DNA of 64,000 nt from Candidatus Tokpelaia sp. JSC189 (GCA_003331045.1 QENA01000023.1:65787-129786); one strand, 5' to 3'; positions 29,348 through 39,953 are shown, counted from the stretch's first letter. Program-made: numbers and translations. The notes: a model not told the origin generated them from the letters alone.

Positions 29348-29455
29348 ATAATTTTTATTGATAGTGGTTATTCTAAGTTTCTACTGCAGAAGCTTATCGG
29401 ATGGTAAGATAATATTGTGTTAGGCGTGCTTGGACTGGAAAGGTCCTGATATGCG

Positions 29456-29489
29456 TTTGATTTTTTGATAAATTTGATTTTTTGATAAA
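29456..29489 (+). repeat. Exact 17-bp tandem repeat in the tsf leader
   Basis: TTTGATTTTTTGATAAA occurs twice without a gap (29456-29472 and 29473-29489), ending just before the tsf ribosome-binding site AGAGGGAA. It is probably a slippage duplication and could affect leader folding. Confidence 0.85.
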
Positions 29490-29500
29490 GAGGGAATTTA

Positions 29501-30427
29501 ATGAGCATTTCTGCATATCAGGTAAAAGAACTACGTCAAATCACCGGCGCCGGCATAATGGATTGTAAGATTGCTCTTACAGAGACAAATAGCGATATGG
29601 AAGCAGCTGTTGATTGGCTGCGGAAGAGAGGGATTGCCAAAGCAGACAAAAAAGCAATTTGTATAGCTGCTGAAGGTTTGATCAGTGCTATATCGAATGG
29701 TAAAAAGGGCGTTTTGGTTGAGGTTAATTCGGAAACTGATTTTGTTGCCCGCAATGATACCTTTCAGAAAATTGTGCGCAACATTGCACAGGCTGCGCTT
29801 GAAACAGATGGTTCGCTTGAAGCTGTGGCAGCGGCGCTATATCCGGGTTCATCCAAAACTGTTGCTGATACAATCAAAGATGCGGTTGGCATTATCGGCG
29901 AAAATATAAGTTTGCGCCGTGTTGCAATGCTTGATGTCAAGTTTGGTGTAGTTTCTACTTATATTCATAATAGTGTTTCAGATGGCCTTGGTAAAATAGG
30001 TGTCCTGATTGCTGTTGAGACGGAAGGTGAGACGGAATCTGCTTCGGCGTTCGGACGTCAGGTCGCCATGCATGTAGCAGCAACGAATCCTTTGGCATTG
30101 ACGAATTCAGAGGTTGATCCGGGTGCAGTCGAGCGTGAAAAAGCGATTTTTTTTGAACAGGCTCGTCAGTCCGGAAAACCGGAGAATATCATTGAAAAAA
30201 TGGTCGAAGGTCGTTTGCGTAAATTCTACAAAGAAGTAGTGCTATTATCGCAGGCTTTTGTCATGAATCCTGATCATTCAGTTGAGTCCGCTTTGAGAGA
30301 AGCGGAGGAAAAGAGCATTGGTGCCCCTGCGAAGCTTGCTGGTTATGTCCGTTTTGCTTTGGGCGAAGGCATTGAAAAAAAAGAGACTGATTTTGCTGCC
30401 GAGGTGGCTACATCCGTCAAGGGATAA
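29501..30427 (+). CDS. tsf: Translation elongation factor Ts
   Basis: Guanine-nucleotide exchange factor for EF-Tu, 308 residues. The N-terminal UBA-like module has [18 protein letters not shown] and the core signature [14 protein letters not shown] at about residues 71-84. The C-terminal subdomain includes [18 protein letters not shown]. The ATG follows AGAGGGAATTTA. It lies 153 bases after rpsB, and a strong hairpin follows the stop. Length is typical for alphaproteobacteria. Confidence 0.97.
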   Translation: MSISAYQVKELRQITGAGIMDCKIALTETNSDMEAAVDWLRKRGIAKADKKAICIAAEGLISAISNGKKGVLVEVNSETDFVARNDTFQKIVRNIAQAALETDGSLEAVAAALYPGSSKTVADTIKDAVGIIGENISLRRVAMLDVKFGVVSTYIHNSVSDGLGKIGVLIAVETEGETESASAFGRQVAMHVAATNPLALTNSEVDPGAVEREKAIFFEQARQSGKPENIIEKMVEGRLRKFYKEVVLLSQAFVMNPDHSVESALREAEEKSIGAPAKLAGYVRFALGEGIEKKETDFAAEVATSVKG

Positions 30428-30458
30428 GCTGAGGGCAAGCTTGTTCTGATATTTTCAG

Positions 30459-30493
30459 GATATATAAAAATGCCAGCGGGATTTTTATATATC
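30459..30493 (+). terminator. Strong hairpin after tsf
   Basis: GATATATAAAAAT and ATTTTTATATATC form a 13-base perfect stem around the loop GCCAGCGGG, 32 bases after the tsf stop, followed by the T-rich TTCTGTTTT. It probably ends or attenuates the rpsB-tsf transcript before pyrH. Confidence 0.65.
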
Positions 30494-30700
30494 TTCTGTT
30501 TTACTAAGAATATTTTCTAGTTTGGTGGCCCTATTTGGTATTGGTGTAATACCATGAAGCAAAAAAACAGCTCTTTATTCTGCTATAATCAGGATTTAGA
30601 TCAGTCCTGCAGACAAAAATATATGCTTACCAATAATAGGGCACTTTTCGTATATTCGCCTCTTATTTTATCGATATTATGGTTACGGAGACATTAAAAT

Positions 30701-31429
30701 ATGGAAGATCGCTCACTTTATAGACGGATTTTACTGAAAGTATCAGGGGAAGCGTTAATGGGGGGGCAGAGCTTTGGTATTGATGTATCTGTTGCGGATA
30801 GAATAGCAGCGGATATTGCAGAAGTTCACGCCCTTGGTATTGAAATTGGCATTGTTATTGGAGGAGGAAATATTTTCCGGGGTGTTTCTGTTGCATTCTG
30901 CGGTGGTGACCGGGTTACCGGCGACCATATGGGAATGCTGGCCACAACGATCAATTCTCTTGCATTGCGCACCTCATTAACCAAGATCGGTATTGATTCT
31001 GCTGTTTTATCAGCGATTGCTATGCCGCGCATTTGTGAAAGTTTTTCCCAACGCAAGGCTATAGCTTATCTCAATACGGGGAAAGTGGTTATTTTTGCAG
31101 GGGGTACGGGTAATCCATTCTTTACTACGGATTCTGCTGCTGCATTGCGTGCAGCTGAAATTGGGGCTGATCTGCTTCTTAAAGGTACGCAGGTTGATGG
31201 TATCTATTCAGTTGATCCTAAGATAGATTCTTCTGCGAAACACTTTAAACATCTATCATATGAGGAACTGTTCAAGCGTGGGCTGACAGTTATGGATACA
31301 ACAGCTGTTACCTTGGCAAAGGAAAACGATATTCCGATTATTGTTTATACCATTCATGAAAAAGGCGGACTTGCAAAAGTACTGAAAGGCAAAAGTCGCT
31401 TCACGACTGTATCAGATAATCGTTCCTAA
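30701..31429 (+). CDS. pyrH: UMP kinase
   Basis: Phosphorylates UMP to UDP in pyrimidine nucleotide synthesis. It has 242 residues and belongs to the amino-acid-kinase fold family. The N-terminal [13 protein letters not shown] binds ATP phosphates. IGGGNIFRG and [15 protein letters not shown] contact UMP and the effector. [20 protein letters not shown] is the adenine-side signature. The gene is first in the pyrH-frr-uppS-cdsA-rseP series and is separated from frr by about 30 bases. Confidence 0.97.
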   Translation: MEDRSLYRRILLKVSGEALMGGQSFGIDVSVADRIAADIAEVHALGIEIGIVIGGGNIFRGVSVAFCGGDRVTGDHMGMLATTINSLALRTSLTKIGIDSAVLSAIAMPRICESFSQRKAIAYLNTGKVVIFAGGTGNPFFTTDSAAALRAAEIGADLLLKGTQVDGIYSVDPKIDSSAKHFKHLSYEELFKRGLTVMDTTAVTLAKENDIPIIVYTIHEKGGLAKVLKGKSRFTTVSDNRS

Positions 31430-31460
31430 AAGTACTCATTGTTTTGCGAAGAGGTTGAAA

Positions 31461-32021
31461 ATGAGTGATGCACTAAAACTGGATGATCTTAGACGGCGTA
31501 TGGACGACATAATTACAGCTTTTAAACATGAACTGGGTAGTTTGCGAACCGGTCGTGCATCGGTCAATTTGCTTGAACCCGTTATGATTGAGGCTTACGG
31601 TTCTGTCGTACCGATTAGTCAGGTATCTAATATTTCAGTGCTGGAGCCGCGAATGCTCTCCATATCGGTATGGGACAGATCAATAGTTGTCGCTGTGGAA
31701 CGCGCTATTAGAAACAGCGGGCTGGGTCTTAATCCAATTACGAATGGAACAAATCTACGTGTTCCCTTGCCAGAGCTCAACGAAGAACACCGTCGCAAAC
31801 TAGTGAAAGTTGCCCATCAATATGCCGAACGGGCTCGCGTTGCTGTGCGTTATGTGCGTCGTGATGGTATGGATGATCTTAAAAAAGCCGAAAAGGATAG
31901 TAATATCAGCCAAGATGAAGGTCATAATCTTTCTGACAAGGTGCAGAAGCTCACGGATGATTACGTTGCCGAGGTTAATGAAATCCTTACTTCCAAGGAA
32001 GCTGAGATTATGGAAGTATAA
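31461..32021 (+). CDS. frr: Ribosome recycling factor
   Basis: Splits the post-termination ribosome together with EF-G. It has 186 residues. Diagnostic parts are [20 protein letters not shown] near the N terminus, the hinge region with the conserved [19 protein letters not shown], and the C-terminal long helix with [13 protein letters not shown]. The ATG at 31461 follows GAGG by seven bases and matches the family start; a TTG two codons upstream is unnecessary. Confidence 0.97.
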   Translation: MSDALKLDDLRRRMDDIITAFKHELGSLRTGRASVNLLEPVMIEAYGSVVPISQVSNISVLEPRMLSISVWDRSIVVAVERAIRNSGLGLNPITNGTNLRVPLPELNEEHRRKLVKVAHQYAERARVAVRYVRRDGMDDLKKAEKDSNISQDEGHNLSDKVQKLTDDYVAEVNEILTSKEAEIMEV

Positions 32022-32056
32022 TAGGGTTCCAGAGCCCTTACAAAGGTTTTGATACA

Positions 32057-32785
32057 ATGCTTCCTTGCCATATTGCCATTATTATGGACGGAAACGGGCG
32101 TTGGGCGTGTGCGCGGAAACTTCCGCGTGTGGCAGGGCACAGGGCGGGCATGGAAACACTACGAACAATTGTCCATCATGCAGCTAGTATTGGGCTTAAA
32201 TGGCTTACACTTTATGCTTTTTCTTCCGAGAACTGGGCGCGTCCGGTTGATGAGGTGCAATGTCTTTTATCTCTTCTAAAATTGTTTATTCACGATGATT
32301 TGTTTGAGTTGCGTGAAAATAATGTGCGGGTTCATGTTATCGGAAAACGGAGTGACCTTGCCAAGGACATTGTGGTGCTATTGGAGAAAGCTGAAAAACT
32401 CACGACAGAAAATACGGGTCTCAATCTTGTCGTAGCCTTCAATTATGGCAGCCGTGATGAAATTGTGCGCGCTGTCAGGAAAATTGCAGCTGATATCACC
32501 GCCGGTAAGATTAGAGGCAATGATATAACCAATAACCTTCTAACATCGTATCTGGATACAGCCCATATACCTGATCCTGATCTTATCATCCGTACAAGCG
32601 GCGAAATGCGCCTTTCGAATTTTTTGCTATGGCAGGCAGCTTATTCGGAATTCAGCTTTGTGCCCTGCTGCTGGCCCGATTTTTCGGTTGTGGATTTTGA
32701 GGCTGCGATTGCAAATTTTTATGCACGGGAGCGGCGTTTTGGTAATCTGAAATATACTGATGATATCAGAGGATCACTCCTATGA
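32057..32785 (+). CDS. uppS: Undecaprenyl diphosphate synthase
   Basis: cis-Prenyltransferase that makes the C55 lipid carrier for peptidoglycan and LPS. It has 242 residues. The catalytic Asp11 lies in IIMDGNGRWA, and the substrate signature is TLYAFSSENWARP. The C-terminal DLIIRTSGEMRLSNFLLWQAAYSE carries the conserved arginines and the RLSNF(L/M)LWQ motif. The usual TSGE.R is present, so the enzyme looks functional. Its stop overlaps the cdsA start (ATGA). Confidence 0.96.
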   Translation: MLPCHIAIIMDGNGRWACARKLPRVAGHRAGMETLRTIVHHAASIGLKWLTLYAFSSENWARPVDEVQCLLSLLKLFIHDDLFELRENNVRVHVIGKRSDLAKDIVVLLEKAEKLTTENTGLNLVVAFNYGSRDEIVRAVRKIAADITAGKIRGNDITNNLLTSYLDTAHIPDPDLIIRTSGEMRLSNFLLWQAAYSEFSFVPCCWPDFSVVDFEAAIANFYARERRFGNLKYTDDIRGSLL

Positions 32786-33651
32786 GGATAACTGAAAGCA
32801 GGGTGCGAATGTCAAATTTGCAAGCGCGCATTCTGACAGGCGTACTGCTTGGCACTCTTGTGCTTGGCATGACATGGATCGGAAAATGGCCATTTGTGGT
32901 TTTTGCATTAATCATAGGGGGAGGGGTATTTTATGAATGGAATATTCTTACCGGTTCTCAGCAAACACCGCTGGCACGAGTTTGCGGCTGGATCTGTTAT
33001 CTGGTTATTGGTTTAGTGATGCTTGCTGGTTTTCCTGCTGAGGTGATTTTTTCAGTATTGCTGGCAGGGTTTGTTCTTCTGAATTTTTTATCTGGGCATA
33101 ATGCGGGTTGGGTTGCGTGTGGTTTTGCTTATTCATCGTTGCTTGCTGTTACATTGGCCCTTTTACGTGGGCATGAGATTTTTGGTTTCAGTTCCGTCTG
33201 TTTTTTATATGCTGTTGTCTGGGGAACGGATATTGGCGCTTATTTTTGTGGCCATGCGTTTCGTGGGCCAAAGCTTGCGCCCAGATTATCTCCTAACAAG
33301 ACGTGGTCTGGAGCTATTGGCGGGACAGCAACCGGCATTTTGTGCGGAAAGTGCGTTGCCCTGTTTATGATGCATATCGATTTTACCGATTTTTTTATTC
33401 CTGTTCTTGCGTTATTGCTTTCTTTTATTTCGCAAATCGGCGACATTTGCGAATCTTCACTGAAGCGTTATTTTCAGGTCAAGGATTCGGGCAGGATCTT
33501 GCCCGGACATGGTGGTGTTATGGATCGGGTAGATAGTCTTGTGGCTGCTTCTGTTGCCCTATATGTAATAGGAGGGGCTTCTGTCGGTGATTTTGATTCG
33601 CCCTCAGGTCTCTTTAATTTTCTGCAAAATATGACATATGCAGCGTTGTGA
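32782..33651 (+). CDS. cdsA: Phosphatidate cytidylyltransferase
   Basis: Inner-membrane enzyme converting phosphatidate and CTP to CDP-diacylglycerol, the branch point of phospholipid synthesis. Up to 289 residues with about seven or eight hydrophobic helices. The family signature SSLKRYFQVKDSGRILPGHG continues into GVMDRVDSL and is complete. RLSPNKTWSGAIGG lies upstream. The ATG at 32782 overlaps the uppS stop; an internal ATG at 32809 (MSNLQARI) fits many homologues better and may be the real start. Translational coupling with uppS is likely in either case. Confidence 0.94.
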   Translation: MRITESRVRMSNLQARILTGVLLGTLVLGMTWIGKWPFVVFALIIGGGVFYEWNILTGSQQTPLARVCGWICYLVIGLVMLAGFPAEVIFSVLLAGFVLLNFLSGHNAGWVACGFAYSSLLAVTLALLRGHEIFGFSSVCFLYAVVWGTDIGAYFCGHAFRGPKLAPRLSPNKTWSGAIGGTATGILCGKCVALFMMHIDFTDFFIPVLALLLSFISQIGDICESSLKRYFQVKDSGRILPGHGGVMDRVDSLVAASVALYVIGGASVGDFDSPSGLFNFLQNMTYAAL

Positions 33652-33712
33652 ATACCTGATCATGGGAAGCTTTATTTGTTGTAAATAAATTTAGGGATTG
33701 CTGGAGTCATCA

Positions 33713-34837
33713 TTGGAAGTATTTAATTTTGCTTTAATGCTACAGGATATTATCATCCGGTTTTTTGGTGTGATCACCGCGTTGATGGTTATTATTTTTG
33801 TGCATGAAATGGGGCATTACCTTGTTGCCCGATGGTGCGGCATAACTGCTTCTATGTTTTCTATCGGTTTTGGACCGGAACTTTGTCACTATACAGATAA
33901 GCATGGTACTCGTTGGAGGATAGCTCTGATTCCGCTTGGCGGATACGTTAGGTTTTTTGGTGATCCGGCTGCTTCAAGTACTTCGCAGAAACTTGTCTCT
34001 GTTCATGAACGGAGACCTGATTGCTTTGCAGCGGCAAATGCATGGAAGCGCTTTGCGACGGTTTTTGCTGGCCCCTTTTCTAATGCCCTATTTACAGTAG
34101 TTGTTTTGGCTTTGCTTTTTTTTTCTTTTGGCCGGACCATCGTTCTACCAGTCGTAATGGATGTTATTTCTGATTCGCCAGCGGCACAGGCTGGTTTGCG
34201 GCCCGGCGATAAATTTTTGACTATGCAGGGAGCATCTGTTACAAGTTTTGATGAGATACCGCGTTATGTTATGACCCATGATGGTGAGCCAATTCATTTC
34301 ACAATCGAACGGAGTGGGCAATTTTTTGAAGTTATAGTAGAATCACGGGTTGAGCGAGCAGATGATGGTTTTGGCAATCCGATCCGTATTGGGCGCATTG
34401 GCGTTATTGGTCCTAATAATGCTGAGAATATTCAAAAAATTGCTTATAATAGTGTTGAGGCTATCAGGCAGAGCGTAAAGGAAACCGCAGACATTGTTCA
34501 GCAGACTTGGAAATTCCTTGATAAATTTATACATGGAAAAGGAGATCGCTGCCAGTTAAACGGGCCGGTGCGTAGTGCGCAGATTGCTTGGAAGGTTAGT
34601 GATTTTGGGTTTTTGGCCCTACTGCAGCTCACAGCTTTTTTCTCAATCAGCGTCGGATTGTTCAATCTATTTCCGATACCGCCGCTTGATGGTGGTCATC
34701 TGATTTTTTATTTGGCGGAAGGCATAACAGGTCGCCCTGTTCCTTTACGTATCCAAGAGATTTTTTCCCGTATAGGACTCGTTCTTATTCTGTTCTTTAT
34801 GGTTTTTGCAATACTAAATAATTATATTCCATGTTGA
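33713..34837 (+). CDS. rseP: Site-2 zinc metalloprotease RseP
   Basis: Intramembrane protease of the RseP/RIP family, which cleaves anti-sigma factors and signal-peptide remnants in envelope-stress responses. About 374 residues. The zinc site HEMGHYL is in the first helix, a PDZ domain spans roughly 135-215, and the second metal motif NLFPIPPLDGGHL is in a C-terminal helix. I place the start at a TTG at 33713, preceded by GGAG with six-base spacing; an ATG at 33737 would leave little before the first helix. It lies in its standard place between cdsA and bamA. Confidence 0.93.
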   Translation: MEVFNFALMLQDIIIRFFGVITALMVIIFVHEMGHYLVARWCGITASMFSIGFGPELCHYTDKHGTRWRIALIPLGGYVRFFGDPAASSTSQKLVSVHERRPDCFAAANAWKRFATVFAGPFSNALFTVVVLALLFFSFGRTIVLPVVMDVISDSPAAQAGLRPGDKFLTMQGASVTSFDEIPRYVMTHDGEPIHFTIERSGQFFEVIVESRVERADDGFGNPIRIGRIGVIGPNNAENIQKIAYNSVEAIRQSVKETADIVQQTWKFLDKFIHGKGDRCQLNGPVRSAQIAWKVSDFGFLALLQLTAFFSISVGLFNLFPIPPLDGGHLIFYLAEGITGRPVPLRIQEIFSRIGLVLILFFMVFAILNNYIPC

Positions 34838-35135
34838 AGGTACGTCAGGCAATTAATGAATATTAATGTCTTTAAGTCTGTGGAAGGAACTCCAGTCTAC
34901 AATGTTGCAGGTTGAGAACATGGCAAAATTCCTATAGAGTGAGTTAATTCATAATTTAAATATGCTAGTATTAAAAAATTAAGTGCTAGATTCCGCATGA
35001 CAACATGTATTCCTCTGCAGGTAGCTATGTCCGCAATTTTAAGGAGCTTATGTGTGATTAGAAGACAGGTTATAGGGGACTGGTCTTTAAAAATGGATAT
35101 ATTTTGGTATATTATAAACTAGGGGTGAGAAGCGA

Positions 35136-37544
35136 ATGATGGCTAAATCAAAACCTCTTATTGCAGCCTTTGGATTTGTTTTAGCGATAACGCTTGCTTT
35201 TCCTCTCATGATAGTCCTCTTGGTGGGAGTCGCGACGATCGCAGAAGCTGAGGTCATACGGGCCATCGAAGTCCGTGGCAACAAGCGTGTTGATGCCCAG
35301 AGCATCCATGATAATATAGACATCAGGCTTGGCAAGGATCTCACAAGTGTGGATATTGATAAAGCCACCAAGCGCCTTTTTGCCACGGGTCTTTTTTCTA
35401 ATGTGGCCATCAACCTCGCAGGCAATGTACTGGTTGTTGATGTCGATGAATATAAAGTTGTCAACAAGGTTATTTTCCAGGGTAACAAAAAGATTAAAGA
35501 TGTAGACCTTGAGCGCGTTATCTCACTCAAACCGCGTGAAAGTTTTGATCCGACCAAGCTGAAGGAGGATGAACATATTATTCGCGATGCCTATTCGTAT
35601 ATAGGGCGTAATGATGTCATGGTAAAAGCCAAAACGGCAAATATTAGCCAAGGCCGTGTCAATGTCATTTTCCAAATATCTGAGGGCAAACAGACTAAAG
35701 TTGGCAAGATTATTTTTGAAGGTAATAAGGTTTTTGGTAACCGACGCCTGCGCGATGTCATTGCTACCAAAGAGAGCAATGTTTTTTCATGGCTGACCCG
35801 CGGCGATATTTATAGTGAGGATCGTCTGGCTGCAGATGAAGAGGCGCTGCGCCGCTTCTATCATAATTGCGGTTATGCTGATTTTCGCGTTATCTCATCT
35901 AATGCGATTTTAAATCAGGACGACAACCAATACACTATAACTTTCGTTATTGATGAAGGGCAATATTACAAATTCGGTGATATTCAGATTGAAAGTACGG
36001 TGCCTGGAATTAATATTAAGACAATGAGCAGTGTGCTGAAGACGCGGATCGGTGATGTCTATAATGCCAAAAAGGTTGAAGATTCAGTTATTATTCTGAA
36101 TGATCGCGTTGCCGATTTGGGATATGTCTTTGCAAAGGTTGAACCGCTGGGAAATCGTGATTTTAACACCCATACAATTTCGATTATCTATACAATTAAC
36201 GAAGGGCCGCGTGCCTATGTTGAGCGAATTGAAGTTCGTGGCAACACCAAGACACGCGACTATGTGATTCGGCGTGAATTTGATCTGGGTGAAGGCGATG
36301 CCTTCAATCAGACAATGGTGAAACGCGCAAAACGCCGTCTCGAAGAACTGGGTTTTTTCCATAGTGTCACTGTCTCTACGTTACCGGGTTCTGAACCTGA
36401 TAAGCTTCTGCTTATTGTTGATGTTATTGAGAAGGCAACAGGTGAGTTCTCTGTAGGTGGTGGTTATACAACAGGCGGTGAGACACCTGGTATTTCGGTG
36501 GAGACTTCCATTACCGAACGTAATCTTCTGGGTCGGGGCCAGTATTTGCGCATCGATGCCGGTGCAGGACAACAGGATTCACAAAATTATAATCTTTCCT
36601 TTAGCGAATCTTATTTTCTTGATTACCGGATATCAGCTGGTTTCGATATCTTCCATCGTAGTTATCGTATGAACGATGATTATGATGTAAAACAGACAGG
36701 CAGTACATTCCGCTTCGGTATTCCGATTATGGATCAGCTAACAGCAAGTTTTGGTTATAACTATGTCGAAGAGGAATATAATCTTGACCGTTTCCGTAGC
36801 AATCCAAGTGAGTCGAATGAGGAGTATTGGAGAAGACTTTATAGAGAATATTCCGGTGCTATTATCAAAGCATCTAAGCACAGGCCATGGAGGCGTTCAT
36901 CAATAACCTATGGCTTTGTTTATAACTCGATTGATGATATACAAAGCCCACATGATGGTGTATTCGTTCATGTTAGTCAGGAATATGCTGGTATTGGCGG
37001 TGATGCGAATTTCCTAAAAACATCAGGCAAGTCCGTTTTCTATAGGACGCTTTCAGATCGGCATGATTTTGTTGGTCTTATTAGTGTTGGAGCCGGTTAT
37101 ATACATGAAATAGCCAGTGATGGCACACGTGTTTTTGATATGTTCAAAAACAGTTATGATATGATTCGCGGTTTCAGGTTCAATGGTATTGGCCCCATGC
37201 AGCGTTCAGGAAATAACAGTGACTATTTTCTTGGCGGTACGACTTATATGGCTACAACTGCCGAGCTTCAGTTTCCCATATCAATTGTGCCTGATAATTT
37301 TGGTATGCGCGGTGCGGTTTTTGCCGATGCGGCAACACTGTATGGTAATACATATGAACCTAGCTGTCCAAATCTGGAAACCCCGGTTGTCAATACCGCA
37401 AGTTCTTGGCGTACATCTGCAGGTGTTAGCCTGATGTGGGCTTCGCCTTTCGGGCCATTACGCTTTGATTATGCATGGCCGATCAAGAAGCAGAATGGTG
37501 ATCGAGTTCAGAATTTTAACTTCGGTATTTCCACAAAATTCTAA
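35136..37544 (+). CDS. bamA: Outer membrane protein assembly factor BamA
   Basis: Central beta-barrel insertase of the BAM complex, 802 residues. A signal peptide (about 1-35, ending AEAE) is followed by five POTRA domains (about 38-430, beginning VIRAIEVRGNKRVDAQ). The 16-stranded barrel contains the lid-loop motif region MIRGF and ends in the C-terminal aromatic signal FGISTKF. The adenine-rich region AGGGGTGAGAAGCGA before the ATG supplies the ribosome-binding site. rseP precedes it and lpxD follows. Its lipoprotein partner bamE is at 56434; BamB, BamD and others are not in the window. Confidence 0.97.
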   Translation: MMAKSKPLIAAFGFVLAITLAFPLMIVLLVGVATIAEAEVIRAIEVRGNKRVDAQSIHDNIDIRLGKDLTSVDIDKATKRLFATGLFSNVAINLAGNVLVVDVDEYKVVNKVIFQGNKKIKDVDLERVISLKPRESFDPTKLKEDEHIIRDAYSYIGRNDVMVKAKTANISQGRVNVIFQISEGKQTKVGKIIFEGNKVFGNRRLRDVIATKESNVFSWLTRGDIYSEDRLAADEEALRRFYHNCGYADFRVISSNAILNQDDNQYTITFVIDEGQYYKFGDIQIESTVPGINIKTMSSVLKTRIGDVYNAKKVEDSVIILNDRVADLGYVFAKVEPLGNRDFNTHTISIIYTINEGPRAYVERIEVRGNTKTRDYVIRREFDLGEGDAFNQTMVKRAKRRLEELGFFHSVTVSTLPGSEPDKLLLIVDVIEKATGEFSVGGGYTTGGETPGISVETSITERNLLGRGQYLRIDAGAGQQDSQNYNLSFSESYFLDYRISAGFDIFHRSYRMNDDYDVKQTGSTFRFGIPIMDQLTASFGYNYVEEEYNLDRFRSNPSESNEEYWRRLYREYSGAIIKASKHRPWRRSSITYGFVYNSIDDIQSPHDGVFVHVSQEYAGIGGDANFLKTSGKSVFYRTLSDRHDFVGLISVGAGYIHEIASDGTRVFDMFKNSYDMIRGFRFNGIGPMQRSGNNSDYFLGGTTYMATTAELQFPISIVPDNFGMRGAVFADAATLYGNTYEPSCPNLETPVVNTASSWRTSAGVSLMWASPFGPLRFDYAWPIKKQNGDRVQNFNFGISTKF

Positions 37545-37589
37545 GAATTTCTTTATTTCTGCTACAGGTTGGGAAAGAAAGTAATTGTG

Positions 37590-38633
37590 ATGGCAAATAC
37601 CATGTTTTTTATGCCGTCGTGCCGGATGACGGTTGCGGAAGTTGTCGCACTTACAGGGGCTAGGCTGCTTCAGTCTAATCTGGCTTCTGTTCCGGTGGAG
37701 CGATTGGCTGCCTTGGATGATTCGGGCCCTGGTGCTCTTACCTTTATAGAAGATAAAAAATATCAGGCCAGTCTGGATGATTTAGTTGCTGTGGCAATTT
37801 TTTGTCCTGAGGAACTGCTTTCTAAAGTGCCAGAAGGCATCGCTATTCTTGTCACACAACGTCCGCATCGGGATTTTGCAATGGTAGGACGTGTTCTTTA
37901 TCCTTCCTCTACTCGGCCTGCATCGCTTTTGGGTGAGATAGGCATTTCGCCGCAGGCATATATTCATACTTCTGTCCAGTTGGAAAAAAACGTGACGATT
38001 GAAGCTGGGGCGATTATCGGTAAAGATGTTGAAATCGGTGCCAGAACAGTTGTTTCTGCAACGGCAGTGATTGCTGAAAATTGCAAAATAGGCCGTGACA
38101 GCTATATCGGTCCCGGTGTATCTATTCAGTGTGCTTTTATTGGCGATCATGTCAAACTTCATGCTGGTGTGCGTATCGGCCAGGATGGTTTTGGTTATGT
38201 TGATGGTGATGCCGGTGTGGAAAAGGTTCCGCAACTGGGTTATGTTGTTATCCAAGATCATGTTGAGATTGGTGCTAATACGACTGTGGATCGTGGTGCC
38301 CTGCGTGATACAATTATTGGTGAAGGAACTAAGATAGATAATCTTGTGCAAATAGCGCATAATGTGCGGATAGGGCGCTTTTGTTTGATTGCGGCTCATT
38401 GCGGTATTTCTGGAAGCTGTGTTATCGGCGACATGACCCAATTGGGTGGTCGTGTCGGTCTTGTCGATCATCTAAAAATTGGTTCAGGTGTTCAGGTTGC
38501 CGCAGCAAGCGGAGTTATGAATGATATTCCGAATGGAGAGAAATGGGGAGGGATTCCAGCACGTCCGTTCAAGCAATGGTTTAGGGAAGTGGCAGCGCTT
38601 CGCAGTATTGGCAGGTCGGGTCGGGAGAAATAA
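37590..38633 (+). CDS. lpxD: UDP-3-O-acylglucosamine N-acyltransferase
   Basis: Third acylation step of lipid A synthesis, adding a 3-hydroxyacyl chain to UDP-3-O-acyl-GlcN. It has 347 residues. The N-terminal uridine-binding domain includes LTFIEDKKY and is followed by a left-handed beta-helix built of hexapeptide repeats (about 105-310). The catalytic histidine lies in [11 protein letters not shown], with [13 protein letters not shown] after it. The ATG at 37590 ([15 protein letters not shown]) fits the family; an in-frame TTG at 37569 is less likely. fabZ follows after three bases. Confidence 0.95.
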   Translation: MANTMFFMPSCRMTVAEVVALTGARLLQSNLASVPVERLAALDDSGPGALTFIEDKKYQASLDDLVAVAIFCPEELLSKVPEGIAILVTQRPHRDFAMVGRVLYPSSTRPASLLGEIGISPQAYIHTSVQLEKNVTIEAGAIIGKDVEIGARTVVSATAVIAENCKIGRDSYIGPGVSIQCAFIGDHVKLHAGVRIGQDGFGYVDGDAGVEKVPQLGYVVIQDHVEIGANTTVDRGALRDTIIGEGTKIDNLVQIAHNVRIGRFCLIAAHCGISGSCVIGDMTQLGGRVGLVDHLKIGSGVQVAAASGVMNDIPNGEKWGGIPARPFKQWFREVAALRSIGRSGREK

Positions 38634-38636
38634 TAA

Positions 38637-39116
38637 ATGAATCATACAAGACAGCAGGCGCAGCTTGATACAGCAGATATCCAACGAATTCTGGCTACAT
38701 TACCACACCGTTATCCATTTTTGCTTATTGATCGTATTGTTGATATTGATGGAGATAATTCCGCGACTGGGATCAAAAATGTGACTATTAACGAACCACA
38801 TTTTATGGGCCATTTTCCGGAAAATCCTATTATGCCGGGTGTTCTGATTATCGAGGCAATGGCCCAGACAGCTGGTGCGATATGTCTGTTTCAATACGGT
38901 ATTGAACAGCAGGGCACTGTCTATTTCATGACAATTGACAATGCAAAATTCCGTAAACCTGTTGTTCCAGGCGATTGCCTATTGCTTCATGTCAAAAAAC
39001 TTAAAAGACGTGGCAATATTTCACGTTTCGGCTGTGTGGCTGAGGTTAATGGCAGCAAGGTTGCTGAGGCTGAAGTAACCGCTATGGTCAGCATTGATGA
39101 AACTAATATTGCGTAG
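38637..39116 (+). CDS. fabZ: 3-hydroxyacyl-ACP dehydratase FabZ
   Basis: Dehydrates 3-hydroxyacyl-ACP in fatty acid elongation and balances the supply of hydroxyacyl chains for lipid A. It has 159 residues. The hot-dog-fold catalytic histidine is in [20 protein letters not shown], where the glutamate of the dyad also lies. [13 protein letters not shown] opens the fold. The gene is inserted between lpxD and lpxA, the usual operon order in Gram-negative bacteria, with spacers of 3 and 14 bases. Confidence 0.97.
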   Translation: MNHTRQQAQLDTADIQRILATLPHRYPFLLIDRIVDIDGDNSATGIKNVTINEPHFMGHFPENPIMPGVLIIEAMAQTAGAICLFQYGIEQQGTVYFMTIDNAKFRKPVVPGDCLLLHVKKLKRRGNISRFGCVAEVNGSKVAEAEVTAMVSIDETNIA

Positions 39117-39130
39117 AGGATAACATCCCC

Positions 39131-39949
39131 ATGACCAAAACGCAGATTCATCCTACGGCTTGTGTCGAGGCGGGCGCGCAATTAGGCGAGAATGCCATTA
39201 TAGGCCCTTTTTGCTATATTGGCAGGGATGTTGTGCTTGGTGATAATTGTGAAGTGATGAACCATGTGACAATTATCGGTACAACAACAATCGGTTCCGG
39301 TTCGAAAATCTATCCTCATGCCGTATTGGGTGCAGATCCACAGAACAACAAGCATAAAGGCGGTCGCACAACACTTAAAATCGGCAAAAACTGTATTATC
39401 CGTGAAGGAGTTACCATGCATCGCGGGTCAGACAACAGTCTCGGAAGAACTATAGTTGACGATAATTGCATGTTTCTGGCTTATGCCCATGTGGCTCATG
39501 ATTGTATTCTGGGCCATCATGTCACTTTTTCCAATAATGTTATGATTGGTGGCCATGTTATGATTGGTAATCATGTCATTATTGGCGGCGGCGGTGCTGT
39601 ACATCAGTTTGTCCGTGTTGGACACTATGCATTTGTTGGCGGTCTTGCGGCCCTAACTGCTGATCTTATTCCTTACGGGATGGCTATTGGTGTTCATGCA
39701 TGGCTTGGTGGTCTCAATATCATTGGTATGAAACGCTCAGGGCTTCAGCGTAATGAAATTCATGCTTTGCGTCATGCTGTTTCCATGTTGTTTGACCGTA
39801 CAAAACCCATCCGTGAACGTGCGGTTGATGTCCAAGCGGTTTATTCGCAATCAAAAGCGGTTGCGGATATGATTACCTTTATCAGTGCGGATAGCAAACG
39901 CTCGTTCTGTACGCCAAAAATCGATTTTGATGCTAAGGCGAAGGATTAA
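39131..39949 (+). CDS. lpxA: UDP-N-acetylglucosamine acyltransferase
   Basis: First step of lipid A synthesis: acylates UDP-GlcNAc at the 3-OH. It has 272 residues. The N terminus IHPTACVEAGAQLGENAIIG begins a beta-helix of hexapeptide repeats. The catalytic histidine lies in AYAHVAHDCILGHHV, and GGHVMIGNHVIIGGGGAVHQ with FVRVG follows. The C-terminal helical domain starts GLNIIGMKRSGL. lpxI starts four bases after the stop. The order lpxD-fabZ-lpxA-lpxI-lpxB is typical of Rhizobiales. Confidence 0.97.
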   Translation: MTKTQIHPTACVEAGAQLGENAIIGPFCYIGRDVVLGDNCEVMNHVTIIGTTTIGSGSKIYPHAVLGADPQNNKHKGGRTTLKIGKNCIIREGVTMHRGSDNSLGRTIVDDNCMFLAYAHVAHDCILGHHVTFSNNVMIGGHVMIGNHVIIGGGGAVHQFVRVGHYAFVGGLAALTADLIPYGMAIGVHAWLGGLNIIGMKRSGLQRNEIHALRHAVSMLFDRTKPIRERAVDVQAVYSQSKAVADMITFISADSKRSFCTPKIDFDAKAKD

Positions 39950-39953
39950 GATC

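Noticed and set aside
35087..35557. A long antisense frame over the bamA start
   Set aside because: Shadow of a highly conserved gene on the opposite strand; no family features.
37782..38471. A 229-codon antisense frame over lpxD
   Set aside because: Arises from the periodic hexapeptide repeats of lpxD; no independent support.
39520..39600. Short direct repeats (ATGATTGGTGGCCATGT-like) suggestive of a CRISPR or VNTR
   Set aside because: They are codons for hexapeptide repeats in lpxA. No CRISPR array was seen anywhere in the window.
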